Origin: Blastocatellia bacterium
GTDB lineage: Bacteria; Acidobacteriota; Blastocatellia; UBA7656; JADIYM01
Direction: 5' to 3'
DNA length: 54,361 nt
Assembly: GCA_021463145.1 (NCBI GenBank)
Contig: JAJTWZ010000027.1
Location: 1-54,361, forward strand
The notes below the pieces were generated by a model. That model did not search any database. It had not been told where the DNA came from and saw only the letters and a program-made list of their open reading frames with translations. This document shows, piece after piece, positions 17,308 through 25,863 of this stretch (position 1 is the stretch's first letter; the number at the start of each line of letters is the position of its first letter). A program made the position numbers and the translations under genes.

Positions 17308-18699
17308 TCAGCCGCCGATCGACTTCACCAGCTTCTCGTGGATTGAATCGAATCCGCCGTTCGACATGACTACCACAGTGTCTCCGCGAGTAAGCCGCGG
17401 ACCCAGGTGCCAGACGATCTCATCGGCCGTAGGAATGAAGATGGCTTCGGTGCCGCGTTCACGAATCGCCGCAACCAGTTCGTCGGTAGAAAGGCGGTTC
17501 TCCACGGCGAACCTGCCAGGTTCGAAGAGATCCGCGATGACCGCGATGTCGGCATCCACGAACGCCGAAGCATAGTCGTGCTGAAAGACGCGTTGCCGGC
17601 TCGTCAGAGACCGCGGCTCGTAGATGGCAATCAGCCGATCGTCCGGATACTTGAGTCTCACGGCCTGAAGCGTCTCGCGCACGGCAGTTGGGTGATGAGC
17701 AAAGTCGTCGACGATCCTGACGCCCTCGACTTCGGCCCGGATCTCCATCCTCCTCTTTACGCTTCGGAACGAGAGAAGCGCCTCGCGGACCGCCTCACGA
17801 TCGGCGCCCATCGATTCGGCGGCGGCGATGACCGCCAGGCAATTCCTCACGTTGAAATTACCCGCAAGCGGCGTCGCGTACTTGCCGAAATCCGAGCCGT
17901 CGACGCGAACCCTGAACCACATCCCATCGGACTGGATGGCGATCGCCTCGGCACGCCACTTCGCACCTTCCTCGATTCCGAACGATTCCACCTTGCTGAA
18001 TGCCTTCGCCGCCAGTTCGCGCACGGCTGGAGAGTCGAAACCGGCGACCAGGGTCCCACGCGATGGAATGAGGTTCACGAATCGGCGGAACGCGAGTTTG
18101 ACGGCGTCGAAGTCCGCATAGATATCCGCGTGATCGAACTCGACGTTGTTGAGGACTGCCGTGTCGGGCAGGTACTTCATGAACTTCGGACCCTTGTCGA
18201 AATAGGCGGTGTCGTACTCGTCTCCCTCGATTACGAAAGTAGATCCACCAGTCCAGCGAAAACTCGACCCGAAATTCTCGGCCACACCGCCGACGAGGAA
18301 ACTGGGAGCAAAGCCGGCCCGGTCCAGCACCCACGCCGCAAGTGACGACGTCGTCGTCTTGCCGTGCGTGCCGGCCACGACAACCGAATGGCGGCCGCGA
18401 ATGAACTCGTCGCGAAGGACCGCAGCCGCCGAAGTGTAGGGAATCCGCGAATCCAGGACCTGTTCGACCTCCGGATTTCCTCGCGGAATCGCATTTCCGA
18501 TGACGACCATGTCCGGAGCCGGCTCGAGATTCTCGGTGCGGTAGCCATCGGCAACCGGTATGCCCTGAGCCTCGAGCTGCGTAGACATTGGCGGATACAC
18601 GTGCTCGTCGGATCCGCTGACGCGGTGGCCTTTTTCACGGAGCAGTCCAGCGAGGCTCGCCATCGCCGTCCCGCAGATGCCGATCAGGTAGTAGTGCAT
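17308..18699 (-). CDS. mpl: Mpl murein peptide ligase
   Basis: Mpl attaches the recycled tripeptide L-Ala-gamma-D-Glu-meso-DAP to UDP-MurNAc, returning cell-wall fragments to peptidoglycan synthesis. MHYYLIGICGTAMASLAGLL is the characteristic start, so I chose ATG 18699 over an upstream TTG at 18747. The Mur-ligase ATP loop VVAGTHGKTTTSSLAAW, the central ENFGSSFRWTGGSTFVIEGDEYDTAYFD segment and the C-terminal VDDFAHHPTAVRETL are present. Its 463 residues fit Mpl. The subtilase gene lies 50 bases upstream on the same strand. Confidence 0.9.
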   Translation of the reverse strand: MHYYLIGICGTAMASLAGLLREKGHRVSGSDEHVYPPMSTQLEAQGIPVADGYRTENLEPAPDMVVIGNAIPRGNPEVEQVLDSRIPYTSAAAVLRDEFIRGRHSVVVAGTHGKTTTSSLAAWVLDRAGFAPSFLVGGVAENFGSSFRWTGGSTFVIEGDEYDTAYFDKGPKFMKYLPDTAVLNNVEFDHADIYADFDAVKLAFRRFVNLIPSRGTLVAGFDSPAVRELAAKAFSKVESFGIEEGAKWRAEAIAIQSDGMWFRVRVDGSDFGKYATPLAGNFNVRNCLAVIAAAESMGADREAVREALLSFRSVKRRMEIRAEVEGVRIVDDFAHHPTAVRETLQAVRLKYPDDRLIAIYEPRSLTSRQRVFQHDYASAFVDADIAVIADLFEPGRFAVENRLSTDELVAAIRERGTEAIFIPTADEIVWHLGPRLTRGDTVVVMSNGGFDSIHEKLVKSIGG

Positions 18700-18749
18700 G
18701 TACGCAGGGGGAAGTCGTCCGTGCGGGAGCTGAAAGCGTCCCGGCAATT

Positions 18750-20504
18750 TCAGCGTGTGAATGTGAGTGGCGCCGAACGCAGTCTCGTCGTTGGCTCGTA
18801 AACCGTGATGACGACGGGAACGTTCTTCGGAAGCATGCGCTTGGACTTGCCACGCGCACGCCAGCCGATTCTCTCGTAAGTGCCGTCCGGCATCTGGTCA
18901 GCGACATCGTAGACCATCTTCGGCACGGCGACGCCGTCGATTTCGATGACGGACGTTCCCGTCAGGACCGACCCGTATACATACAGAGTGGACTTGCGAT
19001 TGAGCCATTGCGCCGACGTTGCCATTGGCGCTGGCGGGGGAGGAGGATCATCGTCGTCGTCATCGTCATCGTCGTCGTCATCGTCACCTCCGCCGATGGC
19101 GATCGCGGACAGTACCGCTGCGTTCAGGTCGAGCCTGCCACCTGTCAGTGTTGCCCGCGGGGTGCGAATCGGCGCTGCCGTTTCGAGCAGGATGTCCTTT
19201 ATCTGTGCGGCGGACAACGAAGGTGCGACGGACGCGAGCATGCCGACGGCCCCGGTGATGTGAGGCGCCGCCATCGAAGTTCCGGACGAGAAGTAATAGT
19301 GCCCGTTCGGGCCGGTCGACGCGACGAGACCGCCCGGAGCCGCCAGGTCGACGCTGCGCAGACCGAAATTCGAAAAGTTGGACAGCAGGTCGTACCGCGT
19401 CCAGGAGGCTACCGAGATGATGTTGTCGAGGTCGAACGATGCCGGATATGTCGGGAAAGCGTCGTTATCGTCGCCGACGCCGTCAGCGCCGCCGTTCCCG
19501 GCGGAAGCGCAGAAGAGGATGCCGGCGTTTCCCGCGGCGCGAATCGCTTCGTAGAGGGCGGACGAACTGTCGCCACCACCCCAGCTGGCGTTGATGGCCC
19601 GGATGTTTACGCCTCGCTGCTTCATCATGACGGCGTAGTCGATCGCGGCGATCGCATCGTCCGTCGTGCCCTGATACTCGAGGAACTTGAGCGACATGAG
19701 CCGGACGTTCCAGCAGACGCCCGCAACGCCGATACCGTTGTTGCCGACGGCGCCGATCGTCCCGCTGGTGTGCGTGCCATGAAAGTCCGTCGAGTCGGTC
19801 ACATCCGACGCGCCGTCGAACACCGTCGCGTCGTCGTGGAGGAAGTCCCATCCGTGTACGTCGTCCGTGAAGCCGTTCGCGTCGTCGTCGAGTCCGTTTC
19901 CGGCGACTTCTCCCGGATTCGTCCAGGCGTTTGCGGCAAGGTCCGGATGGTCCAGATCGGCGCCCGTGTCGATGTCCGCAATTACCACGCTCGAGCTGCC
20001 GACTCCGTGATCCCACGCCTCCGGGCCGTCGACATCGATGTCAGCGCCCTGTGTCGGGTAGTCGTTGATCTCCTGACCGATGTTGTGAAGTCCCCATTGC
20101 TGGCCGAAGTGCTCGTCGTTCGGAACGCCGTGAAGTTCAACGAAGTAGCTTGGTTCCGCAAACTCGACCCTGGGGTCCGCCGAAAGGACGGCGATAGCTT
20201 CCTCGACAGTCGTGCGGCCATCGAGCGCGATCGAGGCCATTGCCGGAAAAGCCGCGAACTGTCTTCGAATCGTTCCGCCAGCCGCATCGACGAGTTGCTC
20301 GCGAACGGCATCCTGCTTCGCGGCTTCATCGCGGTACTTCACGACGACCCGGTCGCTGGCGTAACCGGATACTCTGGCCGAAATCCGCGGCTCCCTGACG
20401 TCAAGACGGCCAGCGTTCGTCGCGATTGCAGACGGAATTGCCGTCATCGCGAGGCCAGCGGCGAGCAAGAGAGCGGCCAACATCCACGAACGTCGAATGC
20501 GCAT
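18750..20504 (-). CDS. Secreted subtilisin-like serine protease (S8)
   Basis: The 584-residue protein has a signal peptide (MRIRRSWMLAALLLAAGLAM to about residue 28), an I9-type propeptide (VVVKYRDEAAKQ through VEFAEPSYFVELHGVPND), and an S8 catalytic domain. The triad is visible: Asp in VVIADIDTGADLDHPDL, His in DFHGTHTSGTIGA, Ser in SSGTSMAAPHITG, with oxyanion Asn in CASAGNGG. After about residue 470 a run of 13 Asp and 5 Pro forms a linker to a roughly 80-residue beta-rich C-terminal domain. That domain contains GTSVIEIDGVAVPKMVY, resembling an IPT/TIG fold. GAGG precedes the ATG. It is likely secreted or surface-held; the substrate is unknown. Confidence 0.93.
   Translation of the reverse strand: MRIRRSWMLAALLLAAGLAMTAIPSAIATNAGRLDVREPRISARVSGYASDRVVVKYRDEAAKQDAVREQLVDAAGGTIRRQFAAFPAMASIALDGRTTVEEAIAVLSADPRVEFAEPSYFVELHGVPNDEHFGQQWGLHNIGQEINDYPTQGADIDVDGPEAWDHGVGSSSVVIADIDTGADLDHPDLAANAWTNPGEVAGNGLDDDANGFTDDVHGWDFLHDDATVFDGASDVTDSTDFHGTHTSGTIGAVGNNGIGVAGVCWNVRLMSLKFLEYQGTTDDAIAAIDYAVMMKQRGVNIRAINASWGGGDSSSALYEAIRAAGNAGILFCASAGNGGADGVGDDNDAFPTYPASFDLDNIISVASWTRYDLLSNFSNFGLRSVDLAAPGGLVASTGPNGHYYFSSGTSMAAPHITGAVGMLASVAPSLSAAQIKDILLETAAPIRTPRATLTGGRLDLNAAVLSAIAIGGGDDDDDDDDDDDDDPPPPPAPMATSAQWLNRKSTLYVYGSVLTGTSVIEIDGVAVPKMVYDVADQMPDGTYERIGWRARGKSKRMLPKNVPVVITVYEPTTRLRSAPLTFTR
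19047..19085 (-). repeat. Poly-Asp codon run in the subtilase gene
   Basis: Thirteen consecutive GAC/GAT codons (read on the minus strand) encode an uninterrupted Asp run just before a Pro run. The mix of GAC and GAT makes it an imperfect triplet repeat. It forms the linker between the protease domain and the C-terminal domain. Confidence 0.9.
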
Positions 20505-20662
20505 GAAAACCTCGAAATGGATCGGAAAAGGGCCGCAAGACGGGGGATTGGCCGAAGCGATTATGAACGGACTCGCCGAGGTCGGTCAACGCGGCGCGAC
20601 GTGCCGGGCCCTCGTCGCATCGAGCGTTGATCTCGGCGGTCCTGGGCCCCTAAACTCAAGCC

Positions 20663-21007
20663 ATGCAAATTCGTGAAATCGCTACAGAGGCGGACCTCGA
20701 CGAGCTCGTCGAGTCCTCTCGGACCGCGCCCGTCCTGCTCTTCAAGCACAGCAATGCGTGTCCCGTAAGTTCGAGGGCGCACAGCCAGGTCGACCGGTTT
20801 CTTGCCGCCGATCGACCGGCGGCGGTTACGGCCGCGATGCTGACGGTTCAGACGGCGAGACCGCTGTCGAACCTCATCGAAGAGCGTTTTGGAATCCGTC
20901 ATGAAACGCCGCAAGCCATCATTTTGAAGAACGCGATACCAGTCTGGAATGCCTCGCATTGGGACGTTACCGAGTCCAGGTTGACTGCTGCCCTCGAGGC
21001 CGAGTGA
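20663..21007 (+). CDS. ytxJ: YtxJ-like monothiol protein (DUF2847)
   Basis: This 114-residue cytosolic protein has the thioredoxin-like pattern of the YtxJ family: PVLLFKHSNACPVSSRAH with a single active-site cysteine followed by PVSS, then LIEERFGIRHETPQAIILKNA with the cis-proline, and VWNASHWDVTESRL. The family is called bacillithiol-system redox protein because it tracks with bacillithiol biosynthesis genes; its exact reaction is not established. It starts the rightward run ytxJ-recX-peroxiredoxin and is divergent from the subtilase gene. The symbol is by family resemblance. Confidence 0.85.
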   Translation: MQIREIATEADLDELVESSRTAPVLLFKHSNACPVSSRAHSQVDRFLAADRPAAVTAAMLTVQTARPLSNLIEERFGIRHETPQAIILKNAIPVWNASHWDVTESRLTAALEAE

Positions 21008-21014
21008 TGCCGTA

Positions 21015-21725
21015 GTGGCGACCGATCTTTCGCCGCAGGACAAGGCCGCACTCCTACGCCGCCTCGAGTTTCGTGCGCAGCGCCTGATCGAGGCATTGCC
21101 GCTCTCCGAGGATGAGTTGCGCTCGAAGCTGCTCGAGAAGGTCTGGGCGCAATCGCATCCAGAGCTCGTCGATGAAATGGTCGCGCGATGCGTCGGCAAC
21201 GGGTTGGCCGGGGAGGATGGCCACGCCAGGGCCCTCAGGAGCCGGCTCTTCAACCACGCGGCTCGACTGCTCGCTCGCGCACCGCGAACCGAAAAGGAGT
21301 TGCGGCGTCGACTCGCCGGCACGCGATACGGCAGTCCGGAGGTTGTGGAGGATGTAATGTCGGCGCTCGGCCGTTACGGCTACGTCAATGACTTCGATTT
21401 CGCGATGCGTTATGCCGAGCGGCGTGCCAGCCGGGGCAGGATCGGAGCCAGCCTGCTTCGATTGGAGTTGAAATCAAAAGGCATCGACGACAGCGAGACG
21501 ATCGAGACAGTTGTGCAGGCGGCGTTCGCGGAGTGGCCCGAGTCCGACGCCATCGACGCGCTCATCGACCGGAATCTCAGCCGCCGGCAGGCAGCCGGTC
21601 GCAACGAACTGAGCAAGCTCGGCCGGCTCCTCGTGCGGCGTGGCTTCGACCCGGAAACGGTCCAGGGTCGATTGCGGGAACTGGCTCGGGGACTCGAGGA
21701 CGGCGCCGAGTTGGACGTGGAATAG
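21015..21725 (+). CDS. recX: RecX-type RecA regulator
   Basis: RecX binds RecA filaments and modulates recombination. The 236-residue product shows the three-helix repeats of the family: ALRSRLFNHAARLLARAPRTEKELRRRL, then VEDVMSALGRYGYVNDFDFAMRYAERRA, and SLLRLELKSKGIDDSETIETV. An extra N-terminal stretch of about 80 residues itself resembles a RecX-like helical repeat. Translation begins at GTG 21015, 7 bases after ytxJ. No recA is in view. Confidence 0.8.
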   Translation: MATDLSPQDKAALLRRLEFRAQRLIEALPLSEDELRSKLLEKVWAQSHPELVDEMVARCVGNGLAGEDGHARALRSRLFNHAARLLARAPRTEKELRRRLAGTRYGSPEVVEDVMSALGRYGYVNDFDFAMRYAERRASRGRIGASLLRLELKSKGIDDSETIETVVQAAFAEWPESDAIDALIDRNLSRRQAAGRNELSKLGRLLVRRGFDPETVQGRLRELARGLEDGAELDVE

Positions 21726-21752
21726 ATCTGGAGCATCGAGCGATGTTCCGGG

Positions 21753-22343
21753 ATGCGAACATCGTTACTCCTTTCCATTATTTGTACTGCGCTCGCCGTC
21801 GCGTGTGGCGCGGCTCGAGCGCGCGATGCCGAAGCCAGTGCCGGGTCAACGGCGGCTGAAATCGTCAAAGTGGGCGATTCGATTCCGGCGTTTGTCCTGG
21901 GCGACGAAACAGGCGCCGAGGTGCGGTTTCCCGGCGCGACCCGCCGCCCCACGGTCCTCGTTTTCTATCGCGGATCCTGGTGTCCGTACTGCGTTCGCCA
22001 ACTCGGGGAATTGCGAGAACTGCGCAAGACGGACGACTCGTTCGATCTCTATGCCATCAGCATCGACTCGAGTTCGAAGAGCGCGACTCTGGCGAAGCGG
22101 ATAGCTGGAGACGGTCGCGGCCCGTTGGGGTTTCGCCTGCTCTCGGATCCGGACCACAAGTTGATCGACGCTCTTGGACTGCACGATGGGCGATATGACG
22201 GAAGCGAATACGCAGGTATTCCGCGAGCCGCTACCCTGGTCGTGAACACCAAAGGCGTCGTCACCTGGCTGCGTGTCTCGGACGACTACAAGATCCGCCC
22301 TGCGACGGCCGAAATTCGCGCCGAGGTCGAGAAAGCAAACTGA
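21753..22343 (+). CDS. Exported peroxiredoxin/AhpC-TSA family protein
   Basis: The 196-residue protein has a signal sequence (MRTSLLLSIICTALAVACG, with AVAC a possible lipobox), the peroxiredoxin strand KVGDSIPAFVLGDETGAEV, and the active-site segment VLVFYRGSWCPYCVRQLGELREL. The CPYC motif in RGSWCPYC is typical of AhpC/TSA-like proteins that reduce peroxides. GIPRAATLVVNTKGVVTWLRV gives the cis-proline strand. It follows recX by 27 bases and ends the rightward group. A role in extracytoplasmic peroxide defence is inferred from the fold. Confidence 0.85.
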   Translation: MRTSLLLSIICTALAVACGAARARDAEASAGSTAAEIVKVGDSIPAFVLGDETGAEVRFPGATRRPTVLVFYRGSWCPYCVRQLGELRELRKTDDSFDLYAISIDSSSKSATLAKRIAGDGRGPLGFRLLSDPDHKLIDALGLHDGRYDGSEYAGIPRAATLVVNTKGVVTWLRVSDDYKIRPATAEIRAEVEKAN

Positions 22344-22348
22344 GGAGA

Positions 22349-22396
22349 ATCGGGATTTGCCGGGGCGCGGCGCCTGCCGCCAACGCAATTCCCGAT
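22349..22396. terminator. Possible bidirectional terminator hairpin
   Basis: ATCGGGA-TT (22349-22357) can pair with AA-TTCCCGAT (22387-22396) with one bulged base, enclosing a GC-rich loop that can fold further. It lies in the 69-base gap between the convergent peroxiredoxin and permease genes. There is no strong T tract. Confidence 0.35.
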
Positions 22397-22412
22397 AGCT
22401 CCGGCAATCGCG

Positions 22413-23354
22413 TCAGCCCTTGGTCCTTCTTGTCGTGAGGGCCACACCGGCGAAAATCAGGACCGCGCTCGGGACCGCGCGCGGATCGATCGATTCGCCC
22501 TGCAATGCAACCGCGAGCAGGCCTGTAAGGACTGGCTGAACGTAGACGTATGTCGCCACGACCGACGGAGCGCTTCGCTTTAGAGCCCACGCGTTCAGAA
22601 GGTATGAGCCGACCGTAGGCACGAGCACGATGAATGCGACGCCCACCCAGGCCGATGCCGGCATAGTAGTGCACGCGCCCGACCTTGCGAGCGAAATGGC
22701 CCCGAAGGGCAGCACCCCGAGCGTGCCGAAAATGAAGACCCAGGCCATGACCGACAACGAGTCGTACTTTGCGAGTATCGGCTTCGCCAGCACCAGGTAG
22801 AGCGAATAGGCGATCGCGTTCACTGCGATCATCGCGTTTCCAATCGTGGTATCGGGAGTGAACTGAATCCGGTCCGGACCGACGAGCAGCACCGCTCCGC
22901 CAGCGGCCAACACAATTCCCGCAACGCGATTCCAGCTCAGCCGGTCAATTCCGAGTAACACCCCGAGTCCGAGGGTAAAGGCCGGAATCGTCGTCGCGAT
23001 GACCTGTGCGTTGATTGCCGTGGTCCGGCTGAGCCCTTCGATGAACAAAAGTTGGTTGATGGCTACGCCAAGCGTTGCATAGAGAGCTACCTTCCCGAAA
23101 TCCTGCCGGTCCAGAATCGTGAGCCGCCCGCGCGCTCGCGCAAAAGCCGCGAGGACGACTGCGCTTCCCAGTACTCGCAACAGAACGAGTCCTGCCGGCG
23201 GCACGTACGGCAGAACGTGATACTTAGCGGCGATCGGCAGCGTCGAAAAGAACACCTGCACCGCAAGAAGGGCAGCGTGAGCGGCAGGTTCGGTGCGCTT
23301 TTCCACCGGCCGTTCGACGCAGAGCGATTCGGCACTGATCATAGGATCCGACAT
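22413..23354 (-). CDS. EamA/DMT superfamily permease
   Basis: About 313 residues with ten predicted hydrophobic segments in two EamA halves: LLAVQVFFSTLPIAAKYHVLPYVPPAGLVLLRVLGSAVVL opens the first, and GNAMIAVNAIAYSLYLVLAKPIL the second. Conserved elements include INQLLFIEGLSRTTAINAQVIATTIPAFT and VVATYVYVQPVLTGLLAVALQGE. EamA permeases export metabolites or drugs; the substrate cannot be read from sequence. I chose ATG 23354; a GTG at 23372 would add six residues, and neither has a clear ribosome site. It is monocistronic. Confidence 0.9.
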   Translation of the reverse strand: MSDPMISAESLCVERPVEKRTEPAAHAALLAVQVFFSTLPIAAKYHVLPYVPPAGLVLLRVLGSAVVLAAFARARGRLTILDRQDFGKVALYATLGVAINQLLFIEGLSRTTAINAQVIATTIPAFTLGLGVLLGIDRLSWNRVAGIVLAAGGAVLLVGPDRIQFTPDTTIGNAMIAVNAIAYSLYLVLAKPILAKYDSLSVMAWVFIFGTLGVLPFGAISLARSGACTTMPASAWVGVAFIVLVPTVGSYLLNAWALKRSAPSVVATYVYVQPVLTGLLAVALQGESIDPRAVPSAVLIFAGVALTTRRTKG

Positions 23355-23567
23355 AAGCAACGGAGTATGCACGCGCGCTTGCCGGAATTACCACCCACGC
23401 GAATAGCGAGCGGCCTGTACGCGTGCGGCGCAGGCTGTGCAATACTTCCGGAACAGCCTCCCACGAATCCGCCTCTCCCTCGTCGTTCCCCGCAATCGAT
23501 CGGCGGAGAGTCGTGGAATCCTGGATGGTCAGGACTTCGAAAACCGGGCTCGCCCGAGGAGTAGCTT

Positions 23568-25844
23568 GTGACTCTTTCCTGCACCATGACCGGCCTCGTG
23601 CTCGATGGGAAATACGCCATCGACGCTTTGCTCGGCGAAGGCGGGATGGGGGCGGTGTATCTGGCGCGGCACCTCGGTACGAAGAGATTGGTTGCGGTCA
23701 AGATGATCATCCCGCGCAAGACCGGCAGCGAGGAGTTCATCGAGCGATTCCGCCGCGAGGCCGAAGCAGCCGGCGGACTTCGCCATCCGAACATCGTCGA
23801 CGTTACGGACTTCGGCTTTACGAGGCTTGGCGATGAGGAAATCGCCTATCTCGTGATGGAGTATCTCGATGGCTGCTCGCTCGCCGACGTGCTGAGTGAA
23901 GAGAAAACGATCTCGGTCGACTGGACCGTAGACATCATCGAGCAGGCATGCGACGCGATCGACGAGGCGCACAGGCACGGCATCATCCACCGGGACCTGA
24001 AGCCGCAGAACATCTGGCTCGAGCCGAACCGTCGTGGAGGGTTCACCGTCAAGGTCCTGGATTTCGGACTGGCGAAAATCCAGGATGCCGCCGTACTCGG
24101 GGAGACGCCCAGGAAACGACTGACCGAGGATCTCGCCGGCTCCGCTCATCTGGCAGCAATGGGAGGCGAGTACGATTCGTCTCCGGACACGATATTGAGT
24201 GAGGCCGTGACACAGACCGGCCAGGACAACTCGAATCCCGGGATGATCTCGGATCGGGACGTCGCCGGCTCGAGCGACGACGCCTACGCGACGAATATCG
24301 GCGGGCTCGGCGATTTCATTGCGAAGGGCGGATTTTCGAACGCCGCGGTCCCGGAGACGATCGGCCCGGGCGTCCAGATCGGATCGCCGACCATAGTGGG
24401 CTCACCCGACCGTCCAGGAGCGGCAACGATCGTCGACGGCACGGATGCCGGATTGGCGCCGGGCGGTGCGGCTGCCACCATCGTCGACGAGTATTCCTCA
24501 CAGGACTCGTTCGATTCGAGCACCTCGAGCGGATCGCCGGGGCAGTCGTCCGGAAGATGGAGCCTCGACGCCCCGCTGCCTTCGAACCCACTGACGCAGG
24601 TAGGCACCGTGCTCGGGACACCGGTTTACATGTCTCCGGAGCAGTGCCGAGGGCCCATCACCGACCCGCGGACCGACATCTACAGCCTTGGAGTCATCAC
24701 GTACGAGATGCTCTCGGGACATCCGCCGTTCTCCGGTGGCGATGTGCTGTCGGTACTCGCCCGCCACTTGAGCGAGTCCCCCAAACCGCTTCACGAAATC
24801 AGGTCTGACGTTCCGGCCGCCGTGTCTTCTGTCGTGCTCAAGGCGCTGGCGAAGCAGCCTGAAGACCGTCCTGCCAGAGCGTCGCTGTTTGCCAGTACGT
24901 TGCGGGCAAATGCCGAAGGAACCGGCGCTATTTTCCGTCGTGCGATATCACTGGTGAGCGAGCACTTCGGCGTTTTCACGCGGCTCATGGTCATCTCACT
25001 CGGACCATTGGTTGTCATCCGAATCTTGAAGCTGGCGACTGACCTCGCCGGTACCGAAGTGCCGTTCTTCGCAACGGCGGTCTGGCAGGTTGGAATCGGC
25101 CTGGTCGTTGCCGGCCTTGCGATATTCTACGCCGCGGCGCTGATGCGCGGTGTTTCCGCGCTACTGCTCACCCAGATCATGGTCGCGCCACTCGGCCGCG
25201 TGCGGATGTCGATCGGGAAGTCGCTGATCCGCCGACGATTTACGCGGCTTCTGGATGGCGGTCTCTGGTATCTGATGCTGGTAATCGCGCCGCTCGTGGT
25301 TTTCATGCTTTCGACGAGCGCATTCCTCGACTTCTCTTCCGCAGGGTTATATGGGGGATTCGACGTGGGCCTCGGAGTCAAGTCGGCGGTGGCCCTTTTT
25401 CTCTCGGGCGCGAGTGGATCTCTGACGTTTCGCAACGTCGTCAACACTTCCATGCTTCCGATCGCAATCCTCGTAGAGGGCCTTCCGGTGCGCGAGGCGC
25501 TGACGCGATCTCGCGAACTCGTCGCGCGGGCGCGAGGGATGGTCGTTCCTGTCGCGATGATTGAGTTGTTGGCATACGCGGCGACTCTCACGTTCTCGGT
25601 GGTGGCGTTCGGCGTGATTCTCGATCCGCATATCGCGCGTGTCTTCGCCGAGGTCTTCGCGGTTTTGCTCCAGGCGGTCGTTCTCCCGCTGCTCGGGGTG
25701 GCGTATGCCGCGTTGTACCTCAGACTACGACAGGCCGGTGGCGAAACTATCCATCACCTTCTCGACGACAAGTACGTCCGTCGCGAGTTGCCGAAAACGA
25801 AGTGGATGGAACGGATGCAGCGCGGGAACCGGTCGGCCGGTTGA
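23568..25844 (+). CDS. Membrane Ser/Thr kinase with a long activation-loop insert
   Basis: This 758-residue Hanks-type kinase starts at GTG 23568 after GAGGA. Kinase motifs: glycine loop GEGGMGAVYL, Lys45 in VAVKMI, His-Arg-Asp at 141-143 (IIHRDLKPQN), Asp-Phe-Gly at 165-167. GTPVYMSPEQ appears only at residue 350, so about 160 extra residues, rich in Gly, Ser, Asp and Thr, sit inside the activation segment. Catalytic residues are all kept, so it should be active. From about residue 460 a C-terminal domain with some six hydrophobic segments ends in LLGVAYAALYLRLRQAGGE, like bacterial YciC/DUF975-type membrane domains. It is probably anchored in the inner membrane; the signal and substrate are unknown. 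Confidence 0.9.
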   Translation: MTLSCTMTGLVLDGKYAIDALLGEGGMGAVYLARHLGTKRLVAVKMIIPRKTGSEEFIERFRREAEAAGGLRHPNIVDVTDFGFTRLGDEEIAYLVMEYLDGCSLADVLSEEKTISVDWTVDIIEQACDAIDEAHRHGIIHRDLKPQNIWLEPNRRGGFTVKVLDFGLAKIQDAAVLGETPRKRLTEDLAGSAHLAAMGGEYDSSPDTILSEAVTQTGQDNSNPGMISDRDVAGSSDDAYATNIGGLGDFIAKGGFSNAAVPETIGPGVQIGSPTIVGSPDRPGAATIVDGTDAGLAPGGAAATIVDEYSSQDSFDSSTSSGSPGQSSGRWSLDAPLPSNPLTQVGTVLGTPVYMSPEQCRGPITDPRTDIYSLGVITYEMLSGHPPFSGGDVLSVLARHLSESPKPLHEIRSDVPAAVSSVVLKALAKQPEDRPARASLFASTLRANAEGTGAIFRRAISLVSEHFGVFTRLMVISLGPLVVIRILKLATDLAGTEVPFFATAVWQVGIGLVVAGLAIFYAAALMRGVSALLLTQIMVAPLGRVRMSIGKSLIRRRFTRLLDGGLWYLMLVIAPLVVFMLSTSAFLDFSSAGLYGGFDVGLGVKSAVALFLSGASGSLTFRNVVNTSMLPIAILVEGLPVREALTRSRELVARARGMVVPVAMIELLAYAATLTFSVVAFGVILDPHIARVFAEVFAVLLQAVVLPLLGVAYAALYLRLRQAGGETIHHLLDDKYVRRELPKTKWMERMQRGNRSAG

Positions 25845-25863
25845 CGCGACGCCGCTCCTTCGA

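Noticed and set aside
19008-20630. 540-codon plus-strand frame across the subtilase gene
   Set aside because: It is the reverse complement of a gene with a complete catalytic triad, and its translation is a low-complexity Arg/Val mix.
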